Part shown: piece by piece, positions 9,255 through 19,178 of the stretch
How the letters are laid out: each line of letters starts with the position of its first letter
How positions within the stretch are numbered: position 1 is the first letter of the stretch
Source: Bacteroidota bacterium
GTDB lineage: Bacteria > Bacteroidota > Bacteroidia > AKYH767-A > OLB10
Direction: 5' to 3'
Length of the DNA: 64,000 nt
NCBI GenBank assembly: GCA_016722525.1
Contig: JADKJB010000001.1
Span: 1-64,000, forward strand
Position numbers and translations under genes: made by a program
Notes under the pieces: generated by a model
Told to the model about the DNA's origin: nothing
What the model saw: only the letters and a program-made list of their open reading frames with translations
Database searches by the model: none

Positions 9255-9467
9255 ATGAGAAACGAGGAATTATTTCGACAAGCGGTTACACAGGCCTACG
9301 CTCACATGATGAAGAGCAAGATGCAGGAGAAATTTCCCGATTTTTATTTTGAAAAGGGTCCTGTTATCTATGACTACGATGCAGAAACTTACGTTAGAGT
9401 AGGGTACTCAGAAGATGAAACCAGTATATTGAATGCCATTGCTCAGGATATTGACTTTCAACGGTAG
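9255..9467 (+). CDS. Small acidic protein of unknown function, running into a glycine-type GGT tract
   Basis: From the ATG at 9255 the frame encodes 70 residues: MRNEELFRQAVTQAYAHMMK, then QEKFPDFYFEKG and VIYDYDAETYVRVGYSEDE. It stops TAG just as a long GGT/GGC tract begins. In another frame the tract encodes polyglycine with GSGGGIGGG. In the third frame it continues as RRGGGRERIGADSYRLKKK to a TGA at 9624. The real product may therefore be about 120 residues with a Gly-rich linker and basic tail, if base errors shifted the frame twice. The N-terminal domain is not recognised. It converges with the MbnP-like gene, which ends at 9613. Confidence 0.5.
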   Translation: MRNEELFRQAVTQAYAHMMKSKMQEKFPDFYFEKGPVIYDYDAETYVRVGYSEDETSILNAIAQDIDFQR

Positions 9468-9545
9468 GTGGTGGTGGTGGCGGTGGCGGTGGCAGTGGCG
9501 GCGGCATTGGCGGCGGGGCGGCATTAGACGTGGCGGTGGAAGGGA
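9466..9545 (+). repeat. GGT/GGC-rich simple sequence tract
   Basis: An 80-base G-rich run of GGT, GGC and GGG triplets that can encode polyglycine on the plus strand or polyproline on the minus strand. It is far more GC-rich than its surroundings. Such tracts are prone to slippage in the cell and to miscounting in sequencing. Confidence 0.7.
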
Positions 9546-9612
9546 AAGGATAGGCGCAGATAGTTATCGGCTGAAGAAAAAATTCATCCGATCTACAGCA
9601 CAACGTCTAGGG

Positions 9613-10362
9613 CTATTGTATTGATGTCACTTCAAAGGCGCCCTGAAAATTCTCTCTCATCAATTGAAGCCATCCATTTTCGCCGGGGCCGGTGGATTGA
9701 TGGATATTTTCACCATTAAAATTAATCACATTTGGAGAGCGGTATATTTTATTGAGATTAAAGGTGATGTTAATAATTTTTGTGCCTTCTGTAAAATTTA
9801 AATTGATGGGTAAGACTTCGTCAACAGTTCCTTTTAAGGTTCCGAAATGATAGGTGAGAAAATCGGGATTTCCGGTTGAGTCAATAAACATTCCCTCATG
9901 TTTAAAATTGATGTATCCTGATTGCCAGTCCCAGAACATACTATTTATTGGATCCAGGTCGCCGGTTAGGGCACCTATTGTATTGATAGCACTATCCACA
10001 CCTAAAAGAAACTTTAAAGAATCGTAATTCCCGAATGGAACATTTTCGACAACAAAATATTTAGTTTCAGCACTATCTTCTATGATCAGTTCATAATTGG
10101 GTGCTTTGAACTCAACACCAGCGGGAGTCACAAATACAATATTGCTTATATAATATCTCATTTCATCAACACTATAAACATTACCAGCCTCATTGGTATT
10201 ATTCATTGCTCCAATTTGAATGGCATTACCGTCTACTTCATTTTTAAAAACAAAAATCACCTTTCCTGTTGTAGCCGCAGGAGAAGGAATTTCATTTGAA
10301 TCGTTTTTACAACTGATAGCTGAGACAGCAAAGAAAATGAATACAATTATTATTTTTTTCAT
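9613..10362 (-). CDS. MbnP-like lipoprotein
   Basis: A 249-codon gene on the minus strand. The N-terminus MKKIIIVFIFFAVSAISCKN is a lipoprotein signal with Cys about residue 18, so the product should be lipid-anchored. The rest matches the MbnP-like family: GKVIFVFKNEVDGNAI, YSVDEMRYYISNIVF, MFWDWQSGYINFKHEG and TYHFGTLKG. In methanotrophs MbnP is the partner of the di-heme protein MbnH beside methanobactin genes, and Bacteroidota homologues are usually annotated as metal-related. No MbnH or cytochrome peroxidase gene follows. It is 52 bases downstream of the choice-of-anchor B gene in the same direction, so the two are probably one operon. Confidence 0.75.
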   Translation of the reverse strand: MKKIIIVFIFFAVSAISCKNDSNEIPSPAATTGKVIFVFKNEVDGNAIQIGAMNNTNEAGNVYSVDEMRYYISNIVFVTPAGVEFKAPNYELIIEDSAETKYFVVENVPFGNYDSLKFLLGVDSAINTIGALTGDLDPINSMFWDWQSGYINFKHEGMFIDSTGNPDFLTYHFGTLKGTVDEVLPINLNFTEGTKIINITFNLNKIYRSPNVINFNGENIHQSTGPGENGWLQLMRENFQGAFEVTSIQ

Positions 10363-10414
10363 GATTAGTTTCTTCTATTAATCTTTTAATTTACGATTGA
10401 ATAAATTGCATCGC

Positions 10415-11853
10415 TTACTTATTGGAAGCTTTGATAAACTTTGATGTTAATGTGAAACTTTCACTACTGATAGCAGCTACATAAATGCCGGAAGCTAATG
10501 CAGGCACCGGAATTGAAATGGCACCACTACCCTTTTGCTCCACTATTGTATTACTATAAACCAATCTGCCGGTCATGTCATAAATAGTAACTTCTGCTTT
10601 CGTATTTTTATCGAAAGTAAAATAAATATCCAATGCATCAAACACAGGATTAGCACCAAAGACTAAAGAATTTTCCAATGGCACATCAGGCAAATAGTTG
10701 AGCAATTTTTTTCCATCGAGTATAAATAAGCCATTGGTAATATCGGAGGCAATAATATTTCCGGAAGGTAAAAACGGATAGAGTCCCCAACATCCTTTAT
10801 AGCTGTAGTAACTTGTGTTTTCAGGGTAGGTATCGTAAAAAGCAAGCAAAACCGGATTGGAAGGATCGGCAATATCATAGGCTCTTACCCCATCATGATA
10901 ATAGGACAGCAATAAAATATTTCCAACGATGTAAGGATTATGAGCTACGCTTCCTGATTCGGTTAAGGAATCGGTGACCTGCAGCATGTTCGATCTTACT
11001 ATATTTTTTAACTGCGGATCCTGGATATCGGTCATATCGAAAATTTTAACTCCTTTACCATGATTTTCATCTGTAAAAACCATTGTCTTACTATTTTCGG
11101 TTAGCCATGCACTATGATTGTAACCACTTTCGGCATAGACATCAACTATTGAAATAAGTGTTGGAGCGGAGGGATATTTCATATTATATATCCACAAACC
11201 GTTATTACCGTTGGAGCAATAGGCTGTGTCATTTTTAACAAAAGCTTCATGCACCGAAAAAATCCAGGATTAAAAAGAGTACCCATCAAAACCGGATTCA
11301 ATGGATCAGTTAAAGAAAAAACATCCATGGCACCAAAAGAATTATCAGGGCGGGTATTTGATGCCATATACAACCGGTCATTTTCAATAAAAACAGTATG
11401 ACATCTTTTAGAAATTGTGTTTGCATCATAAACTTTAACTACTGAATCCGGAAGGTATTGCAAATCGAATATCTGCAATGAATTATCACCCTGGTCGCTC
11501 ACTGCATAAAGATAATGCGAATAGGTAGCATAATCTTTATTCACTACCAATACAGAAGTGTCCTTAGTTGCCACAAAGTCGATCAAAACGGGGATGGAAG
11601 GTACCGTAATGTTAAAAAAATAGGTTCCTTGAGTGCTTGCTAAAAAGGCATATTCCTTTCCATCGGGAGCTGCATAACCCCAACATTCACTGTAGGCTCC
11701 TGTCCATGCAGGCGGAATAGAATTATCGTCCCAGTTGGCAAGCAGCGGCAAATTCCACTGTTGTTGAGCCGGAGCTAAAATGGTGCAATAAAATAAAATG
11801 CTCAGCGTAGCGAAAATACATTTTGCCAGTTCACTAATTGACTTCATGACCAT
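10415..11853 (-). CDS. Choice-of-anchor B family T9SS protein, one frameshift
   Basis: Two minus frames (11853-11179 and 11254-10415) join near 11255 by adding one T to a T6 run, giving GFFSVHEAFVKNDTAYC. The repaired product is about 480 residues. It has a signal peptide near the start (ILFYCTILAPAQQQW), then LVIVD-type blades: GYAAPDGKEYAFLASTQGT, SLQIFDLQYLPDSVVKVYD, VKIFDMTDIQDPQL and VRAYDIADPSNPVLLAFYD. The C-terminus is a T9SS sorting domain (VTIYDMTGRLVYSN, then SGIYVAAIS). The blades with the GYAA and HTVFI motifs fit the choice-of-anchor B family. The partner gene downstream encodes an MbnP-like lipoprotein. The ligand is unknown. Confidence 0.8.
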
Positions 11854-11946
11854 CCTATTTCCTTTAGCTCAATTAATCAAACCTAAAAAACAATAAATAG
11901 TTTGCTGACATTTATTGACTCCAACAAATATAGTCAAAAAACAAAA

Positions 11947-12771
11947 TTAACTGTGGGCATTGAGGGAATTTAACAATTCTATGATTAAAGTTGTCATTCT
12001 AACTTCTGCTTCATTAGCCACTTTAACCACTTCTTCATGAGTAATTACCTGAACCTCATCTGTTCCGCCCATATCTGTAATAATGGAAATCGCAAAACAG
12101 GGCAACCCCATATGTCGTGCCACAATCACTTCAGGAACGGTCGACATACCGACTGCATCGGCGCCAATGGTGCGTATATAGCGATATTCGGCTGGAGTTT
12201 CATAGCAAGGTCCTGTAACGGCTGCATAAACACCTTTATGGCATCTGAAATGATGATTATTGGCAATATGCATTCCTTTGCGAATGAGTTCGGCATCATA
12301 AGGGGCACTCATATCAGGAAACCGGGGGCCTAATTCATCATCATTTTTACCTATCAGTGGATTTATGCCCATCAGATTTATATGATCATCAATTATCATT
12401 AGATCACCAACTTTAAAATTCTGGTTCATACCGCCGCTGGCATTAGATAAAAAGAGCTGAGATATACCGAGATATTTTAACACACGAATTGGGAATGCCA
12501 CCTCTTGCATGGTATAGCCTTCATAAAAATGAAAACGGCCTTGCATAGCAACTATTTTCTTACCTCCTAAATGCCCTAAAATTAATTTACTGCCATGACC
12601 CTGCACAGTAGAAACCGGAAAACCGGGAATGTCGGCATAAGGAATAGCATGTTCCACTTTAACCTGGTTTACCAAACCGCCCAATCCACTTCCAAGAACA
12701 ATACCTACTTCAGGATTAAAACCGGTTTTTTCAAGAATATAATCAGCTGTTTCCTTTATTTTTTGTAACAT
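11947..12771 (-). CDS. punA: Purine-nucleoside phosphorylase
   Basis: A 274-residue protein of normal length for the trimeric PNP/MTAP family. It splits purine nucleosides with phosphate to base and ribose-1-phosphate in purine salvage. Motifs: GIVLGSGLGGLV near residue 23 and VQGHGSKL (phosphate site), FLSNASGGMNQ, VTGPCYETPAEYR, and GADAVGMSTVPEVIVARH (purine site), then ITDMGG. The start overlaps the end of lpxK by 29 bases, so the two are probably cotranscribed and coupled. Cytoplasmic. No defect seen. Confidence 0.93.
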   Translation of the reverse strand: MLQKIKETADYILEKTGFNPEVGIVLGSGLGGLVNQVKVEHAIPYADIPGFPVSTVQGHGSKLILGHLGGKKIVAMQGRFHFYEGYTMQEVAFPIRVLKYLGISQLFLSNASGGMNQNFKVGDLMIIDDHINLMGINPLIGKNDDELGPRFPDMSAPYDAELIRKGMHIANNHHFRCHKGVYAAVTGPCYETPAEYRYIRTIGADAVGMSTVPEVIVARHMGLPCFAISIITDMGGTDEVQVITHEEVVKVANEAEVRMTTLIIELLNSLNAHS

Positions 12772-13801
12772 AATTTATGATGATAGAATTAAATTTTTGA
12801 TGGTTATCTATTTCGATTTCTACCGGAATAAAATAACAGGGTAAATGAGCAATAATTTTAAGTAACGGGGTTCCTTTCAATCTTTGATAATCCTTTTCGG
12901 TGGTAACCATGATTGTAGAATCTCTGGCAAACATATCAAATTTTCCTTTTAGCTGCAACATATCATTCACAGAAAATGAATGATGATCGGGAAATTTAAC
13001 TTCGTTGACTGACATACATTTGCTTTTCAGAAAGAGGAACAGAGGCTCAGAATTAGCAATGCCTGTAAATAAAAGCACATGGCGGTTAACGAGATTTTCA
13101 AGCGGGAAAATATCATACGAAGAAACAGAATTTAAAGCTGTGTATTTAAAACCGGAAAAGAAGAGAGACTGCCCCTCGAGCGGATTAATTTCATTGCAAA
13201 TTTTTAGCTTTTCTTCTTCACCCGGCAAGTGTGGGCATTTCGTAACAATGATACAATCAGCACGCTTATATCCTGATCTTTTTTCACGAAGATCGCCTGC
13301 AGGAAGCACATAATCTTTAGTAAAAAGATGATCGTAGGAGGTCAGTAATATGCTAAAACCCGGTTTAATTTGACGATGTTGAAACCCATCATCCATAATA
13401 ATTACATCAGGAGCAGATGGCAGCGCAAAAAGCTTATTGGCTCCTGCTACTCTTTCTTCGCATACGGCCACGGTTATATCTTCAAATTTTGAAAGGTATT
13501 GCAGCGGTTCATCTCCGATTTCATTTACGCCGGCACCTTTTCCTCCGAGCACAAACCCTTTTGTCTTTCTACCAAACCCCCGACTCAAAGTAGCAATTTT
13601 AAAATCCTTTTTCAATAATCTTATCAGATACTCTACATGCGGTGTTTTTCCGGTGCCGCCTACACTCAAATTCCCTACAAGAATAACCGGCTTTTCGAAT
13701 CCGGTTTTCTTAAATATATTTTTATCGAACAAAAAATTCCTGACAGCAGCTATGGTTGCATAAATTACTGAAAAAGGCCAAAGAAGTAATCTGATTTTCA
13801 T
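12743..13801 (-). CDS. lpxK: Tetraacyldisaccharide 4'-kinase
   Basis: LpxK phosphorylates the 4' position of the lipid A disaccharide precursor at the inner membrane. I start it at the ATG at 13801, giving MKIRLLLWPFSVIYATI, the usual N-terminal membrane helix; the frame extends nine codons further to 13828. The P-loop GNLSVGGTGKTPHVEYL is at about residues 43-59, LSRGFGRKTKGF follows, and DDGFQHRQI carries the catalytic Asp region. Length (352 residues) is normal. Presence of lpxK supports a Gram-negative envelope with lipid A. It is followed by punA with a 29-base overlap. Confidence 0.93.
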   Translation of the reverse strand: MKIRLLLWPFSVIYATIAAVRNFLFDKNIFKKTGFEKPVILVGNLSVGGTGKTPHVEYLIRLLKKDFKIATLSRGFGRKTKGFVLGGKGAGVNEIGDEPLQYLSKFEDITVAVCEERVAGANKLFALPSAPDVIIMDDGFQHRQIKPGFSILLTSYDHLFTKDYVLPAGDLREKRSGYKRADCIIVTKCPHLPGEEEKLKICNEINPLEGQSLFFSGFKYTALNSVSSYDIFPLENLVNRHVLLFTGIANSEPLFLFLKSKCMSVNEVKFPDHHSFSVNDMLQLKGKFDMFARDSTIMVTTEKDYQRLKGTPLLKIIAHLPCYFIPVEIEIDNHQKFNSIIINYVTKNKGNS

Positions 13802-13969
13802 AGTGGTATTCAAACAAAGTAGAGGCATTATTAATTGCCGGATGGGATGAAGGTAGTAATTAAAATAATTTAATTACTATTCTATTTTAAAAAGTATTGA
13901 TAACCAGTAGCTGGCAAAAAAATAACTGCTGTACAACTATTAAATATCATGCAAAAATGTTGATTTTAT

Positions 13970-15148
13970 TTACTTCTGACTTTTAGATTTTTCCAGTAAA
14001 GATTTTTGCTTTTTCAAAAGGTCTTTATATTTTTCATCGCTTGTATCTGCATATGAATTCAAATAATTCTGATAAAATTTAATCGCATTTTTATAGTCTC
14101 CAAAATGGGTTTCATAAACACGGCCAATTTCATATTGAATTTCAGCTGATTTACTGTTGTCATGGTCGGCATATTTATAAGCCAACTGATAAGTTTCTAT
14201 TGCCTTAGAATAACTTCCCTCCGATTCATAAACAACAGCGAGACGCCAGCAATAAGTACTCATATTTTGAGAAATTGCATTTTGAATTGCTCCTTTCAGA
14301 AACAATTCTGCTTTTTTGAAATCGTTGTTAACCTGGTGTGCCATTCCAAGATAGTAACTGGTGACCTCATCGTTGGACCGAAAACTATTTGCAGTTGATA
14401 GCAAAGCAATGGCAAGGTCATTTTCGCCTACAAGAAATTTACAAATTCCAGCTTTTTTATACAACTCAGAGTCTGATGGTTTCGTTACCAATAAGGGTTT
14501 ATAGCAGGAAAAAGCTTGAGTATAATCTTTTAGTCTGTATAATATATTTCCTCTGGAAAACAACAAATCCGGTAGTGAATCAATAGCAATTAATTTTAGA
14601 GATAACGAATCTGCAGCGGTGACATCATCGAGCAACAAATAATTATGAATAAGCTTCAAACCGGAAACCATATCTTCCGGATTAATTTCAAGCGCTTTCT
14701 GATAAAAATAAATTGCTTGATCCGTACTGTCCAGCATATCTGCGCAAGCTGCCAATTGTCTTAAATAAGTACTATTAGTGGAATCCATTTCAAGAAGCTT
14801 TGCATACAAATTGTAAGCAACCACATATTCACTTCTTGCAAAAGCGATTCGTGCTTTCAGTGCTTTGGCAGAAATTGAAGTAACAGAATCCGAGATCAGC
14901 TTAATCAACCTATTGGAATTAGTAAGGTCGCCCGATAAAAAGTATGCTGATGCCAATAATTCAATGCCATCAATTCCTTTTATTGAATCTTCACAGGCAT
15001 TCAGGCTGGTGATCACAGAGGCAAAATCTCCATCACGATAAAATGCTTTTGCCTGGTCCATACACTTGTGCTGAGCAAATGCAAAAAAGCCATTCATTGC
15101 AAGTAAGCAAGACAATAGGAAACATTTTACTCTGAAAGGCATGATCAA
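13970..15148 (-). CDS. Exported tetratricopeptide-repeat protein
   Basis: A 392-codon protein with a signal peptide (FLLSCLLAMNGFFAFAQ, cleavage near residue 25). It is followed by about eight TPR-like helix pairs, for example DQAIYFYQKALEINPEDM, SYSKAIETYQLAYKYADHD and DYKNAIKFYQNYLNSYADT. It ends in a lysine-rich tail (KKQKSLLEKSKSQK). TPRs of this kind bind partner proteins in the periplasm or at the outer membrane. It is divergent from the Nif3-family gene (148 bases between starts). Specific role unknown. Confidence 0.8.
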   Translation of the reverse strand: MIMPFRVKCFLLSCLLAMNGFFAFAQHKCMDQAKAFYRDGDFASVITSLNACEDSIKGIDGIELLASAYFLSGDLTNSNRLIKLISDSVTSISAKALKARIAFARSEYVVAYNLYAKLLEMDSTNSTYLRQLAACADMLDSTDQAIYFYQKALEINPEDMVSGLKLIHNYLLLDDVTAADSLSLKLIAIDSLPDLLFSRGNILYRLKDYTQAFSCYKPLLVTKPSDSELYKKAGICKFLVGENDLAIALLSTANSFRSNDEVTSYYLGMAHQVNNDFKKAELFLKGAIQNAISQNMSTYCWRLAVVYESEGSYSKAIETYQLAYKYADHDNSKSAEIQYEIGRVYETHFGDYKNAIKFYQNYLNSYADTSDEKYKDLLKKQKSLLEKSKSQK

Positions 15149-15295
15149 GAGATTAAACTAGTTTGAACTTAAAACTCCTCTAATATTTCCACTCTAAAAT
15201 AGCAATAATATCGAATACTCATTTAGGTTTACTTTTAACATCCACTACTATTTTGTAAAATTAGAACAACCTTTGTACTAATTTTACAACCAAAT

Positions 15296-16403
15296 TTGAA
15301 GAATGTGGAAAAATTAAGTGAAATCATAGCTCAACTTGAGTCTTTTGCCCCGCTATCCTACCAGGAATCGTATGATAATTCAGGACTGATCACCGGCAGT
15401 CCTGAAATGGAAATTACCGGGGCACTTATTTGTCTAGATAGTACCGAAGAAATCGTTGACGAAGCTTTGAAACTTGGATTGAATCTCATAATTGCTCATC
15501 ATCCAATTGTTTTTACGGGTCTAAAAAAGTTGAATGGAAAAAATTATATTGAAAAAACTATTATAAAAGCCATCAAAAATGATATTGCCATTTATGCGAT
15601 TCATACCAATCTCGACAATGTAAATGTTGGCGTGAATAAAGAAATTTGTGATCGTATTGGTTTAGTAAATACCCGGATATTGTCACCAAAAGGTGGCATC
15701 TTAAAAAAGCTGGTTACATTTTGTCCAAACAGCCATTCTTTACCTGTTAAAGAAGCACTTTTTGAAGCCGGAGCAGGAACAATCGGCAACTACGATGAGT
15801 GCAGTTTTGGAGTGAACGGGACAGGAAGTTTCAGAGGTAATGCTGATTCTAATCCTGTGGTTGGTCAAAAAAATATTCGAAATTTCGAACCGGAGGAGCG
15901 AATAGAGGTAATTTTTGAAGGTTATAAGCAAAACAACATCCTTAAAGCCCTCCGAAGTGCACATCCCTATGAAGAAATTGCATTTGATATTTATTCGATT
16001 GATAATCAATATAATAATGTAGGGTCTGGAATGATGGGAGAACTGCCTGCACCCATGGAACTAAACACTTTTTTACAGCAATTGAAAACCAATATGCAGA
16101 CTGATTGCATCAGGTATACCATTCCAAATCAAAAAGTTATAAAAAAAGTAGCGGTTTGTGGGGGTTCTGGAAGTTTTTTACTTGCAGGATGCCATTAAAG
16201 CGGGTGCAGATGCCTTTGTAACTGCCGACTTTAAATACCATCAGTTTTTTGATGCAGAGGGTAAAATACTGATTGCCGACATTGGACACTTTGAAAGTGA
16301 GCAATTTACTAAAGAATTAATTTATAAGATTCTTAATAAGAAATTTCCTAAATTTGCACTCCGTTTGTCGGAATTAAAAACGAACCCCATAAACTACTTT
16401 TAA
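15296..16403 (+). CDS. Nif3-like dinuclear metal-centre protein, one frameshift
   Basis: Nif3/YbgI (DUF34) proteins are hexameric with a two-metal centre. Some act as GTP cyclohydrolase 1 type 2-like hydrolases, but the substrate is generally unsettled. The N-terminal part has LIIAHHPIVF and AIHTNLDNVNVG, holding metal ligands. The middle insertion is typical of the roughly 365-residue long form. The C-terminal part QDAIKAGADAFVTADFKYHQ and IADIGHFESEQ supplies the last ligands. The frame breaks near 16180 in a T6 run; with five T it reads GSFYLQDAIKAG, so this is almost certainly a base error. Translation probably starts at TTG 15296. The next gene follows one base after the stop. Confidence 0.85.
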
Positions 16404-16404
16404 C

Positions 16405-17544
16405 ATGGCTGCAAAAAAAGCAGAAGTAAAGGCTAAATCGTCTTCCAAAAAGTCGGCTCCAGCCCCTTCAAAAAAGTCAGTTAGCAAGCCGGCCGTACCG
16501 GCAAAAAAGACCACTACAAAGCCATCGGCTAAAGAGGCTGCACCTAAGAAGGCACCTGCACCTGTAGCAAAGCCAGTAAAGGCAACAAAAGCACCAAAGG
16601 AAGATTCCAATATTTCGAAAATAGCAGATATGATCGCTGAAAAGAAAGCACCAAAAACAAAAGTAGCAGCAGTACCTGCACCGCCTAAAGAGCCCAAAGA
16701 ACCAAAAGAAAAGAAGTTATCGGCAAGAGCCCTAAAAGCTGCAGAAAAAGTTGCGGTTGAACCGGTTAAAGAACGCAGGTTCTCCTTCAACTTAAAAACT
16801 TTCAGTAAAGATAAAGCTGAGTTTACCACAGAAGAAAAATTGCAAGCATTATTCCAATTGCAATTAATTGATTCGGAAATCGATAAAATCAGAATCGTTC
16901 GTGGTGAATTACCAATGGAAGTGAATGATTTGGAAGATGAAATAGCTGGGTTACAAACACGTATTGCAAATTACACGGACGAAGTAGAGTCTATGCAAAA
17001 TACCATTACGTCAAAGAAGCAATCCATAAAAGATTCCACTGCTGCAATTAAAAAATATGAGTCACAGCAGATGAACGTTAAAAATAATCGCGAATTTGAT
17101 TCTTTAAACAAAGAAATTGAATTTCAGCAATTAGAAATGCAGTTAGCAGAGAAACGCATAAAAGAACATACCGGTGAACTGGCAGCTAAAGTTGCTATTC
17201 TTGAGGCTTCCACTCAAAAATTAGATGGTCGTTTACAGGATTTAAAAATAAAAAAGGAAGAACTTGATAACATCATTGCTGAAACGCGCAAAGAAGAAGA
17301 ACAGCTCCAGAAATTTTCGGAGCAAGCTTCGCACATGATCGATGAAAGATTGTCATCGGCATACCATCGCATTCGTGAGAATGCACGCAATGGATTAGCA
17401 GTAGTTACCATTCAACGTGATGCTTGTGGAGGCTGTTTCAATAAGATTCCACCACAGAGGCAACTTGATATCAGACAGCATAAAAAAGTAATTGTATGTG
17501 AACACTGTGGAAGAATCCTGGTTGATCACGATATTGAGTTATAG
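16405..17544 (+). CDS. C4-type zinc-ribbon coiled-coil protein with Lys/Ala/Pro-rich N-terminus
   Basis: A 379-codon protein. Residues 1-140 are low-complexity Lys/Ala/Pro (PKKAPAPVAKPVKATK), resembling histone-H1-like tails. Residues 150-310 form a long coiled coil (LQALFQLQLIDSEIDKIR, then NNREFDSLNKEIEFQQLE). The C-terminus has two CxxC pairs, CGGCFNKIPPQRQ and CEHCGRILVDHDI, making a zinc ribbon. The family commonly sits beside Nif3 genes, as here with one base between them. A nucleic-acid-binding role is inferred. A strong terminator follows. Confidence 0.85.
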   Translation: MAAKKAEVKAKSSSKKSAPAPSKKSVSKPAVPAKKTTTKPSAKEAAPKKAPAPVAKPVKATKAPKEDSNISKIADMIAEKKAPKTKVAAVPAPPKEPKEPKEKKLSARALKAAEKVAVEPVKERRFSFNLKTFSKDKAEFTTEEKLQALFQLQLIDSEIDKIRIVRGELPMEVNDLEDEIAGLQTRIANYTDEVESMQNTITSKKQSIKDSTAAIKKYESQQMNVKNNREFDSLNKEIEFQQLEMQLAEKRIKEHTGELAAKVAILEASTQKLDGRLQDLKIKKEELDNIIAETRKEEEQLQKFSEQASHMIDERLSSAYHRIRENARNGLAVVTIQRDACGGCFNKIPPQRQLDIRQHKKVIVCEHCGRILVDHDIEL

Positions 17545-17560
17545 TAAACCAACTCTCTCA

Positions 17561-17596
17561 AAAAAAAGATCTCCTTACGAGGAGATCTTTTTTTTT
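17561..17596 (+). terminator. Rho-independent terminator
   Basis: AAAAAAAGATCTCC pairs perfectly with GGAGATCTTTTTTT around a TTACGA loop, ending in a T run, 17 bases after the zinc-ribbon gene stop. The A and T flanks make it bidirectional in form. Confidence 0.85.
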
Positions 17597-17624
17597 GAGG
17601 GTATTTTGTAGCTTAGCGGTGCCA

Positions 17625-19109
17625 ATGAAAACACTATTCCTTTCCATTCTGCTCTTTATTTTCCCTCTGAAGGCCCAAGCAGCTGTATTTGAATTCACTC
17701 AAAACTGTAAGTCGGCGTATCACGATCTATTTTTGCTCAATTTCACAAAAGCCAGGACCCATTTAGAACAAGAACGTACCTCCAACCCTGAAAACTGCGC
17801 CATTTTTTATATTGAAAACTACCTGGATTTTATCACAGCGTTCATTTCTGAAGACCCCTCTGATTTTTCAAGATTAAAAAAAAATATGGATGTGAGGGTA
17901 AATGCACTGAGCCCCTTACCCTCCAATTCACCCTGGAAACGCTATGCAAAAGCAGAAATGTTTCTTCAACTGGCCGTTGTTAAGCTCAAATGGAAAGAAT
18001 ATCTGACAGCAGGCTACCTTCTCCGGAAATCCTACAGATTGTTGGAAGAAAACAAAAAGTTATTTCCGGGGTTCGCACCCAATCTAAAAGCTCTAGGCTT
18101 TTTCCATGCTGTAATAGGTGCTGTTCCGGATAATTATTTGTGGCTTGCGAATCTGGCAGGCATGCAGGGAACCATTTCTCAAGGCGGTAATGAACTAATG
18201 ACTCTGGTAAACAAAACTGAATCAGACCCCAGTCTTCAGTTTATGAGATTGGAGTGCTACTTTATTAAAATATTTGTAGCTGTTCACTTTGAAAAAAATA
18301 ATGATGCAGCACTGCTTTTATTAGATAAAATGAAAATTAGCATTCCTGAAAAAGGTCCGTTACAATTATTTATTGAAGCCAATACACTTTTGCTATCCGG
18401 AAAATATGAACAATCGCTGCACGTGCTCAAAACCTATAAACAGAACAAAGATGGGTACCCTTTATATTACCTCAACTATCTTTCTGGAATGATGCGATTG
18501 AACCAACTCGACATGACAGCGGATACCGATTTTTACTACTTCATAAACAATTACAAAGGAAAGAGCTTCATAAAATCAGCCTATCACAAACTCGCCTGGA
18601 TTTGTTTACTGAAAGGCGATAAAGCTGGTTATTTGAAAAATTTGGAACTGGTAAATGCCAACGGAAACGACTTTACTGATGAAGACAAACAGGCACAAAA
18701 AGAAGCCCTTTCAAAAGACGCACCGAATTTAATATTATTAAGGTCCAGACTTTTTTTTGATGGAGGAAACTATTCCGGCGCCTTATCGGAACTGGCAGGA
18801 AAACCATCAAATGAATTTTCAAATTTAAGAGATCAGTTAGAATTTACTTATCGACTTGCCAGAATATTTGATAAAAAAGGACAAAAGGAAAAAGCTATTA
18901 ATTACTACACCATCACCTACAATAATGGCCGGAACCAGACTCACTATTTTGCTGCAAACGCGGCACTCAATAACGGACTTATTTATGAAGAACAAAATAA
19001 AAAAGAGGATGCAATTGCCTGGTATAAGAAATGTCTGTCGTTAAGAAATCATGATTATCAAAATAGCATTGACCTTAAGGCAGAGGCCGGACTAAACAGG
19101 ATGAAATAA
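17625..19109 (+). CDS. Exported TPR-like protein of unknown function
   Basis: I choose the ATG at 17625 because it gives a clean signal peptide (MKTLFLSILLFIFPLKAQA) and avoids the terminator hairpin that an upstream TTG would overlap. The mature part is about 475 residues of helical repeats, with SGKYEQSLHVLKTYK, RIFDKKGQKEKAINYYTITY and EEQNKKEDAIAWYKKCLSL recognisable as TPRs. The central segment (RKSYRLLEENKKLFPGFAPN, then FHAVIGAVPDNYLW) resembles the conserved core of Bacteroidota TPR proteins of unknown role. Periplasmic or outer-membrane location is inferred. Confidence 0.75.
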   Translation: MKTLFLSILLFIFPLKAQAAVFEFTQNCKSAYHDLFLLNFTKARTHLEQERTSNPENCAIFYIENYLDFITAFISEDPSDFSRLKKNMDVRVNALSPLPSNSPWKRYAKAEMFLQLAVVKLKWKEYLTAGYLLRKSYRLLEENKKLFPGFAPNLKALGFFHAVIGAVPDNYLWLANLAGMQGTISQGGNELMTLVNKTESDPSLQFMRLECYFIKIFVAVHFEKNNDAALLLLDKMKISIPEKGPLQLFIEANTLLLSGKYEQSLHVLKTYKQNKDGYPLYYLNYLSGMMRLNQLDMTADTDFYYFINNYKGKSFIKSAYHKLAWICLLKGDKAGYLKNLELVNANGNDFTDEDKQAQKEALSKDAPNLILLRSRLFFDGGNYSGALSELAGKPSNEFSNLRDQLEFTYRLARIFDKKGQKEKAINYYTITYNNGRNQTHYFAANAALNNGLIYEEQNKKEDAIAWYKKCLSLRNHDYQNSIDLKAEAGLNRMK

Positions 19110-19178
19110 AAACTGCAGAGTCCGCTTCTATTTTGAAACAACTATTCAATAAATTAATTAAAATAGTAAAAAAAAAAT

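Noticed and set aside
9394..9603. Minus-strand proline-rich frame
   Set aside because: Polyproline is the complement of the GGT tract, and the rest reads antisense to better-supported coding sequence.
13801..13828. Nine-codon upstream extension of lpxK
   Set aside because: LpxK proteins usually begin at the basic residues and membrane helix starting MKIR; the extension adds nothing conserved.
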